DNA from: Streptomyces sp. NBC_00568
GTDB taxonomy: Bacteria > Actinomycetota > Actinomycetes > Streptomycetales > Streptomycetaceae
Direction of reading: 5' to 3'
Assembly: GCF_026341855.1 (NCBI RefSeq)
Contig: NZ_JAPENW010000001.1
Coordinates: forward strand, 4,393,001 to 4,457,000
DNA: 64,000 bases
Shown here piece by piece: positions 9,227 through 17,046 of this stretch. Position numbers and translations under genes: made by a program. How positions within the stretch are numbered: position 1 is the stretch's first letter; each line of letters opens with the position of its first letter. The notes beneath the pieces were generated by a model that did no database searches, was not told where the DNA came from, and was given only the letters and a program-made list of their open reading frames with translations.

Positions 9227-11782
9227 TCACACCCACGTCCGGGGGCGGTAACGGTTGGCACGTTCCACCAGGTCGATCCTCTCCTCGCCGCCCCGCGCGA
9301 GCCGGGCCAGCGTGCGGTACGAACGTTCGAGGCCGAAGCGGAGGCCGCGCTCGTCCAACGCGCTGCCGAGCAGCGCGGGTCCGCCTCCGGAGGCCGGAGC
9401 GGAACCCTGGCTACCGGAGAGTACCCAGTCCAGCGCACAGCCGAGGACCTCCGTCGACAACTGCTCGCGCCGCACCGCGTCCAGGCCGAATCCGTCCAGG
9501 GCCTCGACCTGCCCGGCGGCCGCCGTCAGATCGTCCAGGAACGGCGGAGCGGCCGCCTCCGCCGCCGGCCGCTGCCGCAGCCGCGCCCGTACGGCCGCGA
9601 CCCGCGCCGCCGTGTAGTGGATCGACGACTCCGGTACGGACTCCAGGGTCTGTACGGCGCCACGGCGGTCCCCCGCCGCGAGCTGCACCCGGGCCAGCCC
9701 GAACGCGGCGCTCACATAGCTGGGGTCGGTCGTCCACACCAGGCGGTAGTACTCGGAGGCGTTGTCCAGCTGGCCGAGCACCTCGGCGCACAGACCGAGC
9801 GCCAGCTTGGGCGCGGGCTCGCCGGGGAACGCGTCGTAGATCGCGTCGAAGGACAGCGCCGCGATCTCGTTCTGTCCGGTCGCCAGCGCCGTGACACCGC
9901 GGTACCAGACGACCCGCCAGTCGTCCGGGTGATCCGCCTCCAGCGCCTCGACGGCCCCGCCCGCACCGGCCAGTTCGCCCATCTCCAGCCGGGCGCGCAG
10001 CTCCCGCAGCCGCAGCTCCGGCGAACCGGCCGGCGCCGAGTGCAGCGCGGCGATCAGCTCCGCGGGAGCGGACGCGATGAGTCCCGCGAGGAATCCCGCG
10101 TTCGGGTCCGAGGGGTCCACCCGCGGAATGGGCAGCGCGAGTGCGGTGACCGCCGCCTGGACGGGCTTGACCAGGGCGGTGGCGGAGGCCGGAGCCGCGG
10201 TCGGCGGCAGAGCCCCGTTCGTCCCGGCGGGCGGCCGGGGAGCGCCCTTCCTCCCCCGTCCGGGGACCACGCGGGCCCCCAGCCGCGACACGTCCGCGGT
10301 CGCCTTCCCGAACAACTCCGTGTCCGTGACCTTGGTCTCCGGTCCGAACAGCGTCGACAGAGCCGGCCGCGCCCGCCCCGTCTGCAGGGAGACCACCTCG
10401 CGCAGCACACCGGTCAGCTGCTCGGACATCTCCTGCGCGGAGGCGAAACGGCGGGCCGGGTCCGGGTCGGTGGCCCGCACCAGGAGCCGGTAGAAGGACT
10501 CGTACCGGCGGAAGACCTCGATGTTGTCCGGGTCGGGCAGAGAGTCCACGAAGACGTTCGTGTAGCCCTGGAAGTCGAAGGTGAGGACGGCGAGCGTACG
10601 GGCGACGGTGTAGAGATCGGAGGCGACCGACGGTCCTGCCTCGGCCACCTCGGGGGCCTGGTAGCCCACCGTGCCGTAGATGGCCGACTCGTCGTCGTCC
10701 ATCCTGCGCACCGCGCCCATGTCGATCAGCTTGAGCTGGTCCTCGGTCTGGATCGCGTTGTCGACCTTGAAGTCGCAGTACAGCAGGTTGCGGCTGTGCA
10801 GATGACCGAGGGCCTCCAGAGCCTCGATGCCGTAGGCGCAGGCCTGCTCCACCGGCAGCGGGTCGCGCTTGCCGTCCGCCGTACGGCGTCCGTTGGCGAT
10901 CTCCTTCAGCGACTTGCCGCCGACGTACTCCATGACGATGTACCCGTCCAGCGAACCCGTCCGCTGGTCCAGGTGCTCGACGAAGTTGTAGATCCGCACG
11001 ATGTTGGCGTGCTCGATCTCCGCGAGGAAGCGCCGCTCGGAGATCGCGGCCGCCATCGCGTCCTGGTCGCCCGTGTCGAGCAGACCCTTCAGGACCACCC
11101 AGCGGTCGGACACCGCGCGGTCGACGGCGAGGTAGACCCAGCCGAGCCCGCCGTGCGCCAGACAGCCCACCACCTCGTACTGGCCGTGCACGATGTCACC
11201 GGTGTGCAGCTTCGGCACGAACGAATACGGGTGGCCGCACTTCGTGCAGAACCCCTCCGTGCGGCCGGGCCGGTCACCGCGCGAACGCCCGACCGGGGCA
11301 CCGCAGTCGGAGCGCGAACAGAACCGTTTGCGCTCGGGCACCTCCGGGTTCTCCAGCACCATCTCGCGCGGAGCGGGCCGCGGCACGTCCGGGACCTGGA
11401 CGAGCCCCGCACCGAGCCGCCCCCGGCCGGAGGACGACGTCGTCGAACCGGAGCTGCGCACCGACACCGAACGGCCCGTCGAACTGCCCGACAGCGACCG
11501 CGACAGCCGGCCGGAGACCGAGCGCCGCGACTGCGAGGAGCGCGACGACGTACGCGAACTGGCACGTGAACTGCTGCGCGCACTGCTGCTGTTGGAGCCA
11601 CGCGAACCCTTGCCGCCCGCCGTCATGCCGGTCGGCGGCGAATTCAGCGTGCCCTTCGACGACACGACCGGGGCGAGCCCGCACGTGTCGCAGTACAGCT
11701 CGCCGCCGCCCATGTCCTCGTACGACCCCTCGCAACCGGGCCGCTGACACTTCCGCTCTTCACTCACAGCCTGCTCACTCAC
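9227..11782 (-). CDS. pknG: PknG-type serine/threonine protein kinase
   Basis: The 851-residue kinase has a first ribbon (C12, C17, C31, C34) and a Ser/Arg-rich stretch at 63-120. The PknG-type rubredoxin-like ribbon follows (C155, C160, C179, C182), then a kinase domain at about 199-460 and a C-terminal tetratricopeptide region. The catalytic region reads LLYCDFKVDN and LIDMGAV in place of HRD and DFG, as in mycobacterial PknG (YNDLK, LIDLG). The activation segment (YGTVGYQAPE) and the SDLYTVARTLA and LTGVLREVV blocks are also PknG-like. The GTG start is preceded by AAGGGG at seven bases. In related actinobacteria PknG controls 2-oxoglutarate dehydrogenase through an FHA protein in response to amino acids. 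Here the whole predicted relay is encoded around it. Confidence 0.95.
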   Translation of the reverse strand: MSEQAVSEERKCQRPGCEGSYEDMGGGELYCDTCGLAPVVSSKGTLNSPPTGMTAGGKGSRGSNSSSARSSSRASSRTSSRSSQSRRSVSGRLSRSLSGSSTGRSVSVRSSGSTTSSSGRGRLGAGLVQVPDVPRPAPREMVLENPEVPERKRFCSRSDCGAPVGRSRGDRPGRTEGFCTKCGHPYSFVPKLHTGDIVHGQYEVVGCLAHGGLGWVYLAVDRAVSDRWVVLKGLLDTGDQDAMAAAISERRFLAEIEHANIVRIYNFVEHLDQRTGSLDGYIVMEYVGGKSLKEIANGRRTADGKRDPLPVEQACAYGIEALEALGHLHSRNLLYCDFKVDNAIQTEDQLKLIDMGAVRRMDDDESAIYGTVGYQAPEVAEAGPSVASDLYTVARTLAVLTFDFQGYTNVFVDSLPDPDNIEVFRRYESFYRLLVRATDPDPARRFASAQEMSEQLTGVLREVVSLQTGRARPALSTLFGPETKVTDTELFGKATADVSRLGARVVPGRGRKGAPRPPAGTNGALPPTAAPASATALVKPVQAAVTALALPIPRVDPSDPNAGFLAGLIASAPAELIAALHSAPAGSPELRLRELRARLEMGELAGAGGAVEALEADHPDDWRVVWYRGVTALATGQNEIAALSFDAIYDAFPGEPAPKLALGLCAEVLGQLDNASEYYRLVWTTDPSYVSAAFGLARVQLAAGDRRGAVQTLESVPESSIHYTAARVAAVRARLRQRPAAEAAAPPFLDDLTAAAGQVEALDGFGLDAVRREQLSTEVLGCALDWVLSGSQGSAPASGGGPALLGSALDERGLRFGLERSYRTLARLARGGEERIDLVERANRYRPRTWV

Positions 11783-11801
11783 GCCGCATCCCCTTCAACG
11801 C

Positions 11802-13136
11802 TCACGCGTCGGGCCCCCTCCGGTCCGCACGGTCATGAGGCCCGCCCTGCTCGGGCACCCGCGGGCTCAGCAGCTCGGCGGCCGCCCGCTGGTAGCGCAG
11901 CACCGCCTCCTCCGCCACCCGCAGATCGCAGGGAGCGCTCCACAGCATGCGCCGGGCCGCGTCGTAGCGCTCCACCAGGAACGGGTCCTCGGCGAGGCCG
12001 TGCCGGGCGACCTTCGCCTTGTACGCGTCGAGACGGCCGCGCAGCTCCGCACGGACCGCCAACGGCTGGGTGACCGCCGACAACGACTCACGGGCGCGCA
12101 GCAGTTCGTCCTCCGCCTTCTCCTCCAACGCCTCCAGGAGCGGCGACAGACGGTGCCACTGCGCGTGCCTGCGGTACTCCGCGGCCGCCGCCAGCTGCTC
12201 CTGCAACACCGTCGGCGGACCGCTGACGGCCGGCACCTCGGACGCGGCGATCTTGGCGAGCACCTCGCCGCGGGCACTCCTCGCCTCGGCGAGCGTGCGG
12301 TCCGCGCGGCTGAGCACGTCCCGCAGCTTCACCAGCCGCGCCTCCGCGTCCTGCCGCACGGTGAGCACCGCGTCGATCTCCCGGCGCACCTCTTCCAGGG
12401 CGCGCGCCTCACGGTCGTACACCGTGGTGTCCGGGCGTCCGCCGCCCGGGGCCGAACTCCCCTGCGCGGGAACCCAGAAGGCCAGCGGGTCGGAGACGAC
12501 GCGCTCGCGCAGGGTGGTCAGCGTCCGGGTGATCCGCTCCAGGTCGTCGCCGGAGGGGTGCTCGCCGGGGCGCACACCCACGGAGTGCGCGAGTGTGCGG
12601 GTGCGCTGGAGCTCCGCGGCCAGTAAATCTATCCGGGCGGGCAGCGCCGACCACACGGCGTCCGCGGTGACCACCATGTCGAGCGAGGACGCGTACAGCT
12701 CGTTCATCCGGTCCACCAGGGCGGCCAGCGAGAACCGCTCGCTGAGCTTGCCGGTGCCGGCCAGGGTCGGCGCGTTCGCGGTGGCCGTGGTGGAACCGGC
12801 GACCGTGATGCCCGCACCGCGCAGCAGCTCGGTCAGCTCGACCAGGTCCTCACGGCTGGACCAGCGTCTGCGGGAACGGATCTCGCGCGCGGAGCGCAGC
12901 GCGTCCGTGTACGCGTCGAAGTACGCCCACAGCAGGGTGATCGAGGCCTCCGCGGAGGTCCAGCGCTCCTTGGTGGTGCCGGTGAGTTCGGCGCCTTCCA
13001 GGAGTCTGCGGCCCGCGTGGTCCTGCAGGGCGAGGAGCGAGGTCTCGATCGCCTCGTACTCCGCGCCGAGACGCGCCAGCGCACGGTCCGCCTCGTCCCG
13101 GTCCATCACCGGCCCGGAGGGTCCCGTGACGCCCAT
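11802..13136 (-). CDS. Uncharacterised helical protein between glnH and pknG
   Basis: The 444-residue protein is rich in Ala, Arg, Glu and Leu with long predicted helices and heptad-like spacing, for example around residues 15-90 and 230-330. It has no signal peptide, membrane segment or cysteine ribbon, and I recognise no named domain. The ATG at 13136 has a good site (GAGAGGTG) just before it. The gene lies 19 bases upstream of pknG and downstream of glnH in the same direction, so it is almost certainly co-transcribed. The compact mycobacterial operon has no such gene as I recall. Its position suggests a cytoplasmic adaptor between the membrane sensor and the kinase; this is inference only. 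Confidence 0.85.
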   Translation of the reverse strand: MGVTGPSGPVMDRDEADRALARLGAEYEAIETSLLALQDHAGRRLLEGAELTGTTKERWTSAEASITLLWAYFDAYTDALRSAREIRSRRRWSSREDLVELTELLRGAGITVAGSTTATANAPTLAGTGKLSERFSLAALVDRMNELYASSLDMVVTADAVWSALPARIDLLAAELQRTRTLAHSVGVRPGEHPSGDDLERITRTLTTLRERVVSDPLAFWVPAQGSSAPGGGRPDTTVYDREARALEEVRREIDAVLTVRQDAEARLVKLRDVLSRADRTLAEARSARGEVLAKIAASEVPAVSGPPTVLQEQLAAAAEYRRHAQWHRLSPLLEALEEKAEDELLRARESLSAVTQPLAVRAELRGRLDAYKAKVARHGLAEDPFLVERYDAARRMLWSAPCDLRVAEEAVLRYQRAAAELLSPRVPEQGGPHDRADRRGPDA

Positions 13137-13214
13137 CGATCACCTCTCGTTCTCGTGCGTTGCCCGCGCGCTCGATGTGCGCGTCCGGGCAACTCTCCAG
13201 TGGTATCAGGTCGG

Positions 13215-14234
13215 TCACTTGTACCGGGCGGGGGGCGGGATCTCCGAGGGGGAGTTCGCCCCGAGGGTCGGAGCGAGCCACTTGTCGTACGACTTCCGCC
13301 AGCCGTCCTCGCGGTAGTCCGCGAGGATCCGGTTGACCCGGCGTACCAGATCGTCGGTGCCCAGTTTCATCGCCACGCCGTAGTACTCGGTGGTGAAGGG
13401 CGGGCCCTTGAGCTCGACCGTGGGGTCCTGGGCGGCCTGGCTCGCGGCGAGCGCGCCGTCGGTCACCACCGCGTCGGCCTCGCCCAGCTGGAGGCGCACC
13501 AGACAGTCGAGCTGGTTGGGCACGGGAGGGGCGATGACGGCGGAGGAGACGAGCTTGCGCGCGTCCCGGTCCGCCGTGAGCCGCTCGTACGCGGTGGAGG
13601 TCTTCGCCGAGCAGATCCTCTTCTTGGCGAGGGTCTCGTCGTACCCCTTGATGTCGGACTTCGTCGGGGCCAGCACCTGCTGGCCGGTCTTGAAGTAGGG
13701 CGCGGAGAATGCGACCTGCTGGAGACGGTCACAGGTGATCGTCATGGTGCGCACCACCATGTCGACCTTGCCGCGCTGGATCGCGGGGATGCGCTGGCTG
13801 GTCGGGACGGCCCGGAACTGGACGGCGTTCTCGTCGCCCAGGATGTCCTTGGCGATCGCGTGGACCAGGTCGATGTCGAAGCCCTCCAGGTCGCTGCCGG
13901 CCTTCGGGTTGTTCGGGTCGCGGTAGCCCCAGTGGTAGCTGTTCTGGTCGACGCCGACGATCAGCCGCCGGTCCTTGCGGTTCTTGATGGCCTCGATCGT
14001 CGCCCCGTCCGCGCCCGAGGGGGCGGGACTCCGGTCCTGCGGGTCGGTGCACTGGGCCGCCCTGGCCTGGGTACCCCGGGCGACGCCCTGCCCGCCGATG
14101 CCGGTGCTTCCGTTCCCGTGCGCGTCGCCGAGCGGGAGCGTCAGGGCGAGGACCAGGGCCATCACGCAGGCCACGGCCATCGCGCCCACGCCGCCCCAGC
14201 CCTTCAGGCGTGTCCTCAGGCGTCGTGCGGTCAT
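13215..14234 (-). CDS. glnH: Glutamate/glutamine-type extracytoplasmic binding protein (GlnH-like)
   Basis: The 339-residue protein begins with a basic segment and a hydrophobic helix (about 15-37), then a disordered stretch. A family 3 solute-binding domain runs from about residue 90 and includes LIVGVDQNSYHWGY, FDIDLVHAIA and VDMVVRTMTIT. There is no clear lipobox, unlike the lipoprotein described in relatives, so it may be anchored by its N-terminal helix. The ATG at 14234 has GGGGGAG five bases upstream. An alternative GTG at 14252 would overlap the glnX stop as GTGA. No importer permease or ATPase is encoded nearby. The protein is therefore better read as a ligand sensor for the adjacent GlnX than as an uptake component. 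Confidence 0.9.
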   Translation of the reverse strand: MTARRLRTRLKGWGGVGAMAVACVMALVLALTLPLGDAHGNGSTGIGGQGVARGTQARAAQCTDPQDRSPAPSGADGATIEAIKNRKDRRLIVGVDQNSYHWGYRDPNNPKAGSDLEGFDIDLVHAIAKDILGDENAVQFRAVPTSQRIPAIQRGKVDMVVRTMTITCDRLQQVAFSAPYFKTGQQVLAPTKSDIKGYDETLAKKRICSAKTSTAYERLTADRDARKLVSSAVIAPPVPNQLDCLVRLQLGEADAVVTDGALAASQAAQDPTVELKGPPFTTEYYGVAMKLGTDDLVRRVNRILADYREDGWRKSYDKWLAPTLGANSPSEIPPPARYK

Positions 14235-14248
14235 CGCCGCTCCCCCTC

Positions 14249-15739
14249 TCACCGGTACTCCGAAAGCCTGCGTCCGATGCCGAGCACCGCGCCCGCGGCG
14301 GCCAGCACGGCGAGGACCGCCGCACCGGCCGGGAGCCCGGTCATGGCGCCCAGTCCGTCGCTCGCCGCCCGCTGGAACTCGCTCTCCTCATGCGTCAGCG
14401 CGAGCCTCAGGTTCTGGTCCACGCCGTCGAAGCACTGGCCCGTGGGCTTTTTGTCGGCAGTGCCGATGACCCGGTCCAGGGCGAGCTGGTACTTGCCGTC
14501 GTTGTCGGCCTTGCGGGCGTCCTTGTGGCGCAGCTTCCATTCCTCCATGTTGGACGTCGCGGCCAGTACGGGCTTCGTGCCCGACTGGTCGTCCGCGAGG
14601 TCCGCCGCCTCCGCGAGGCGCGTGGTGAGCGCCTTCATGTCCTGTTCGAAGTCGTAGTCGTACAGGTCCACGGACGTCTTGTCGGCCAGGGTCTTGGTCT
14701 CGGCGCCCCGGCTGACCAGGGTGAGGTTCTCGTTGCCGCGGGCCTTCAGGGACGCGATCTGGGCGTTGTGCAGCACGTTCAGGGAGCGGACCCCGTGGTC
14801 GTAGGACTCGCTCAGCCCGGCTCGGGCGACGCTGTGCCCGACGACGAGCCACAGCAGCACGACCACGGACGCCGCGGTGGCGGCGGCCATGCCCTGGTTC
14901 AACACCCGGTTCGTACGGTGGTAGTTGCGCCGCTGGGCCCACACGAGGCCGCCGAGCGCGACGACACCCAGGGCGATCGCGGCCCACGGATAGGGCTTCG
15001 CGTCGGCGTAGTCGGCGCTCAGCCGCTGGTTCTCCCGCTGGTAGAGGTTCTCGGCCTTCGGGAGCATCTCGCGCTGCATCTTCTCGTTCGCGTACCGCAG
15101 ATACGCGCCGCCCAGCGGATAGCCCTGCCGGTTGTTCGCGCGGGCCCGCTCGACCAGGCCCTTGTACTCGGGCAGCAGCTTGTTCAGCTGGGAGATGGTC
15201 TCGGCCGAAGGGGAGCCCGGCTCCGAGCTGTTGGCGGCGGTGATCAGCTTCGCGGCCGCCCTCCTGATGTCCCCCTCGTAGCGGTTGCGGGAGTCATTCG
15301 TCTCCTGACCGCCCGCCAGGAAGCCGCTGGAGGCGGTGGTGTTGGCGTCGGCGAGGGAGCGGTAGATGTCCGCCGCGCTGGCGCTCAGCGGCTGGCTGCT
15401 GTGCAGCACGTTGTCCGCGGCGTCCGAACGCTCCGTCATCTGCCAGGCGGTGACCGCGCCGAACGCGACGACCAGCAGGGCGAGGACGGCGCCGATGATC
15501 CGCAGCCGCCCCGGCTCCGTCGTCGCCGCGGCCCGCAGCCGGTCCACACCCTCCGCCCACGCCGTACGCCGCGGCGCCGTGCCGGGGGACGGGGAGAGGC
15601 CCTGCGGGGCACCGAACTCGGTCTGTGGCACGACGGATCCGCCCGGCGGCACGGGAGGCCCGGCCTGCGAAGGCACGGCAGGCATCGTCGGCGCGCCCCG
15701 CCCCGGTGGCGCCGCGTTGCCCTTCGGCGGGTGTGTCAC
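14249..15739 (-). CDS. glnX: GlnX-like four-helix membrane sensor
   Basis: The 496-residue membrane protein has a Pro/Gly-rich cytoplasmic N-terminus and four hydrophobic helices (about 80-100, 251-268, 284-304 and 467-488). These enclose two helical extracytoplasmic segments (101-250 and 305-466). The pattern resembles the double sensory modules of chemoreceptor-like proteins and the four-helix GlnX of corynebacteria. GlnX there transmits GlnH ligand status to PknG. The GTG start has GGGGGAGG at six bases. It is the first gene of a seven-gene minus-strand run. Assignment as GlnX rests on topology and gene order (glnX-glnH-pknG), since I could not align it with a reference. Confidence 0.85.
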   Translation of the reverse strand: MTHPPKGNAAPPGRGAPTMPAVPSQAGPPVPPGGSVVPQTEFGAPQGLSPSPGTAPRRTAWAEGVDRLRAAATTEPGRLRIIGAVLALLVVAFGAVTAWQMTERSDAADNVLHSSQPLSASAADIYRSLADANTTASSGFLAGGQETNDSRNRYEGDIRRAAAKLITAANSSEPGSPSAETISQLNKLLPEYKGLVERARANNRQGYPLGGAYLRYANEKMQREMLPKAENLYQRENQRLSADYADAKPYPWAAIALGVVALGGLVWAQRRNYHRTNRVLNQGMAAATAASVVVLLWLVVGHSVARAGLSESYDHGVRSLNVLHNAQIASLKARGNENLTLVSRGAETKTLADKTSVDLYDYDFEQDMKALTTRLAEAADLADDQSGTKPVLAATSNMEEWKLRHKDARKADNDGKYQLALDRVIGTADKKPTGQCFDGVDQNLRLALTHEESEFQRAASDGLGAMTGLPAGAAVLAVLAAAGAVLGIGRRLSEYR

Positions 15740-15921
15740 TGTTGACCTCCCCCATGGTCATCCGGTCGGTCACGCTCGCCGCGGGCGCGGGAAGCGCGGC
15801 CGGCCGGCGTACGTGCACGGCGGCAAGTATCGCCGCCGGGACCGGCATCCGCACAGGCCTTGCCTGGATCTTGTTCGGATCACGGCGCAGCACGATTCCC
15901 CCGCGCCACCCCCCTTCCCAT

Positions 15922-15933
15922 GAACACGTGTTC
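15922..15933. promoter_or_regulatory. Perfect palindrome matching a LexA (SOS) box
   Basis: GAACACGTGTTC is a perfect 12-base palindrome and fits the actinobacterial SOS core GAAC-N4-GTTC. It lies 183 bases upstream of the glnX start and about 90 bases after the csnK stop codon, in the 284-base intergenic region. The same sequence contains an E-box-like CACGTG, so a different regulator is possible. LexA binding here is unproven. Confidence 0.4.
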
Positions 15934-16023
15934 CTGTTCTGTTTGGTTCCCGCCCCTCGCGGCAGGTCATGAAGGGTCCGGGGCCTCCGCGCACCCGCGT
16001 CGGCCCCCCGCGTCCCGCATGCC

Positions 16024-17046
16024 TCATCGACCCCGTTCGTAGAACGCCCGCACCCGCGCGTGGATCTCGTCCCCGGCCCGGACACGGTCCAGGCCCAGGA
16101 GCGCCGCCCCCAGCACCGGAGGGACCGTGACCACCCGGGGGACCGCCTTGGGCGCGCGGGCGGCCAGGAGTTCGTGGATGCGGTCGTCGAGCTGGGGATG
16201 GCGGGCGGCGAGGATGCTGCCGCCGAGGAGGACCGGGGTCTCCTCGGTGAGGAGACCGAGGCGGGTCAGGGCCACGGTCGCCATCGCGACCACCTCGTCC
16301 GCGAGCCGGTCGACGAGTCCGCGGGCCACCGGATCGCCGTCCACCGCCGTGGCGAACAGGACCGGGGTGAGCTCGTGGCGCCGCGCGTTGCCGATGTGCT
16401 CCAGGTGGAGCGCCTCGATGAGCGCGTACATGGAGTCCAGGCCGAAGTGCGCGGGCAGGGTGCGGGCCAGGGCGGTCGGTCCGCCCCGGCCGTCCTCGGC
16501 CCGCGCCGCGTGCCACAGGGCCTCCTCCGCCAGCCCCCAGCCGCCGCCCCAGTCGCCGGAGATACGGCCGATGGCGGGGAAGCGGGCGGTGCGGCCGTCG
16601 GGCCGCATGCCGACGCAGTTGATGCCGGCCCCGCAGACGACGGCGACGCCGCGCGGTTCGGCGATCCCGGCCCGCAGGATCGCGAAGGTGTCGTTGCGCA
16701 CCTCCACCTCCGCGCCCCAGGCGCGCGCGTGCAGCGCGGCCGCCAACTGCTTCTCCTCCACGGGCAGATCGGCGTTGGCGAGGCAGGCGGAGACATGGTC
16801 GACCGAGGTGACGCCCGCCTCGGCGAAGGCCCGCCGGACGGCGTCGGCGACCGCGTCGACCGCCGCCTCCACGCCGACCGCCGGCGGCCGGAACCCGCCC
16901 CCGCGCGCGGTGCCGGTCACCCGGCCGTCCGCGGCCACCACGGCGACGTCGGTCTTGCTGTTCCCCGCGTCGATGGCCAGCACGAGGCCCGCGGTCGCGG
17001 GGCCGGACCCGGCGGCCGTCCCGGCGCCGGATTCCGTTGACGTCAT
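16024..17046 (-). CDS. csnK: Amino-sugar kinase of the BadF/NagK family
   Basis: The 340-residue kinase has the ASKHA phosphate motif VLAIDAGNSKTDVAVV near the N-terminus and CGAGINCVG in the middle, typical of N-acetylglucosamine/glucosamine kinases of the BadF/BadG family. The ATG at 17046 overlaps the stop of the upstream glycosidase (ATGA), so translation is coupled. An in-frame GTG lies at 17052. It is the last gene of a six-gene run whose order (ROK regulator, binding protein, two permeases, GH4 enzyme, kinase) equals the csnR-K chitosan-oligosaccharide operon known from S. coelicolor/S. lividans. It probably phosphorylates glucosamine or a related sugar after uptake; exact substrate not shown. 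Confidence 0.9.
   Translation of the reverse strand: MTSTESGAGTAAGSGPATAGLVLAIDAGNSKTDVAVVAADGRVTGTARGGGFRPPAVGVEAAVDAVADAVRRAFAEAGVTSVDHVSACLANADLPVEEKQLAAALHARAWGAEVEVRNDTFAILRAGIAEPRGVAVVCGAGINCVGMRPDGRTARFPAIGRISGDWGGGWGLAEEALWHAARAEDGRGGPTALARTLPAHFGLDSMYALIEALHLEHIGNARRHELTPVLFATAVDGDPVARGLVDRLADEVVAMATVALTRLGLLTEETPVLLGGSILAARHPQLDDRIHELLAARAPKAVPRVVTVPPVLGAALLGLDRVRAGDEIHARVRAFYERGR

Noticed and set aside
7835..11569. A 1,244-codon open frame on the plus strand opposite the PP2C and kinase genes
   Set aside because: It is antisense to two genes with complete motifs, has biased Arg/Gly/Val-rich composition and no recognisable domain. Long antisense frames are common in GC-rich DNA.
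15740..16023. Riboswitch or small coding gene in the glnX leader
   Set aside because: A short imperfect stem near 15849-15872 is present but no known riboswitch core was recognised and no frame has a ribosome site.
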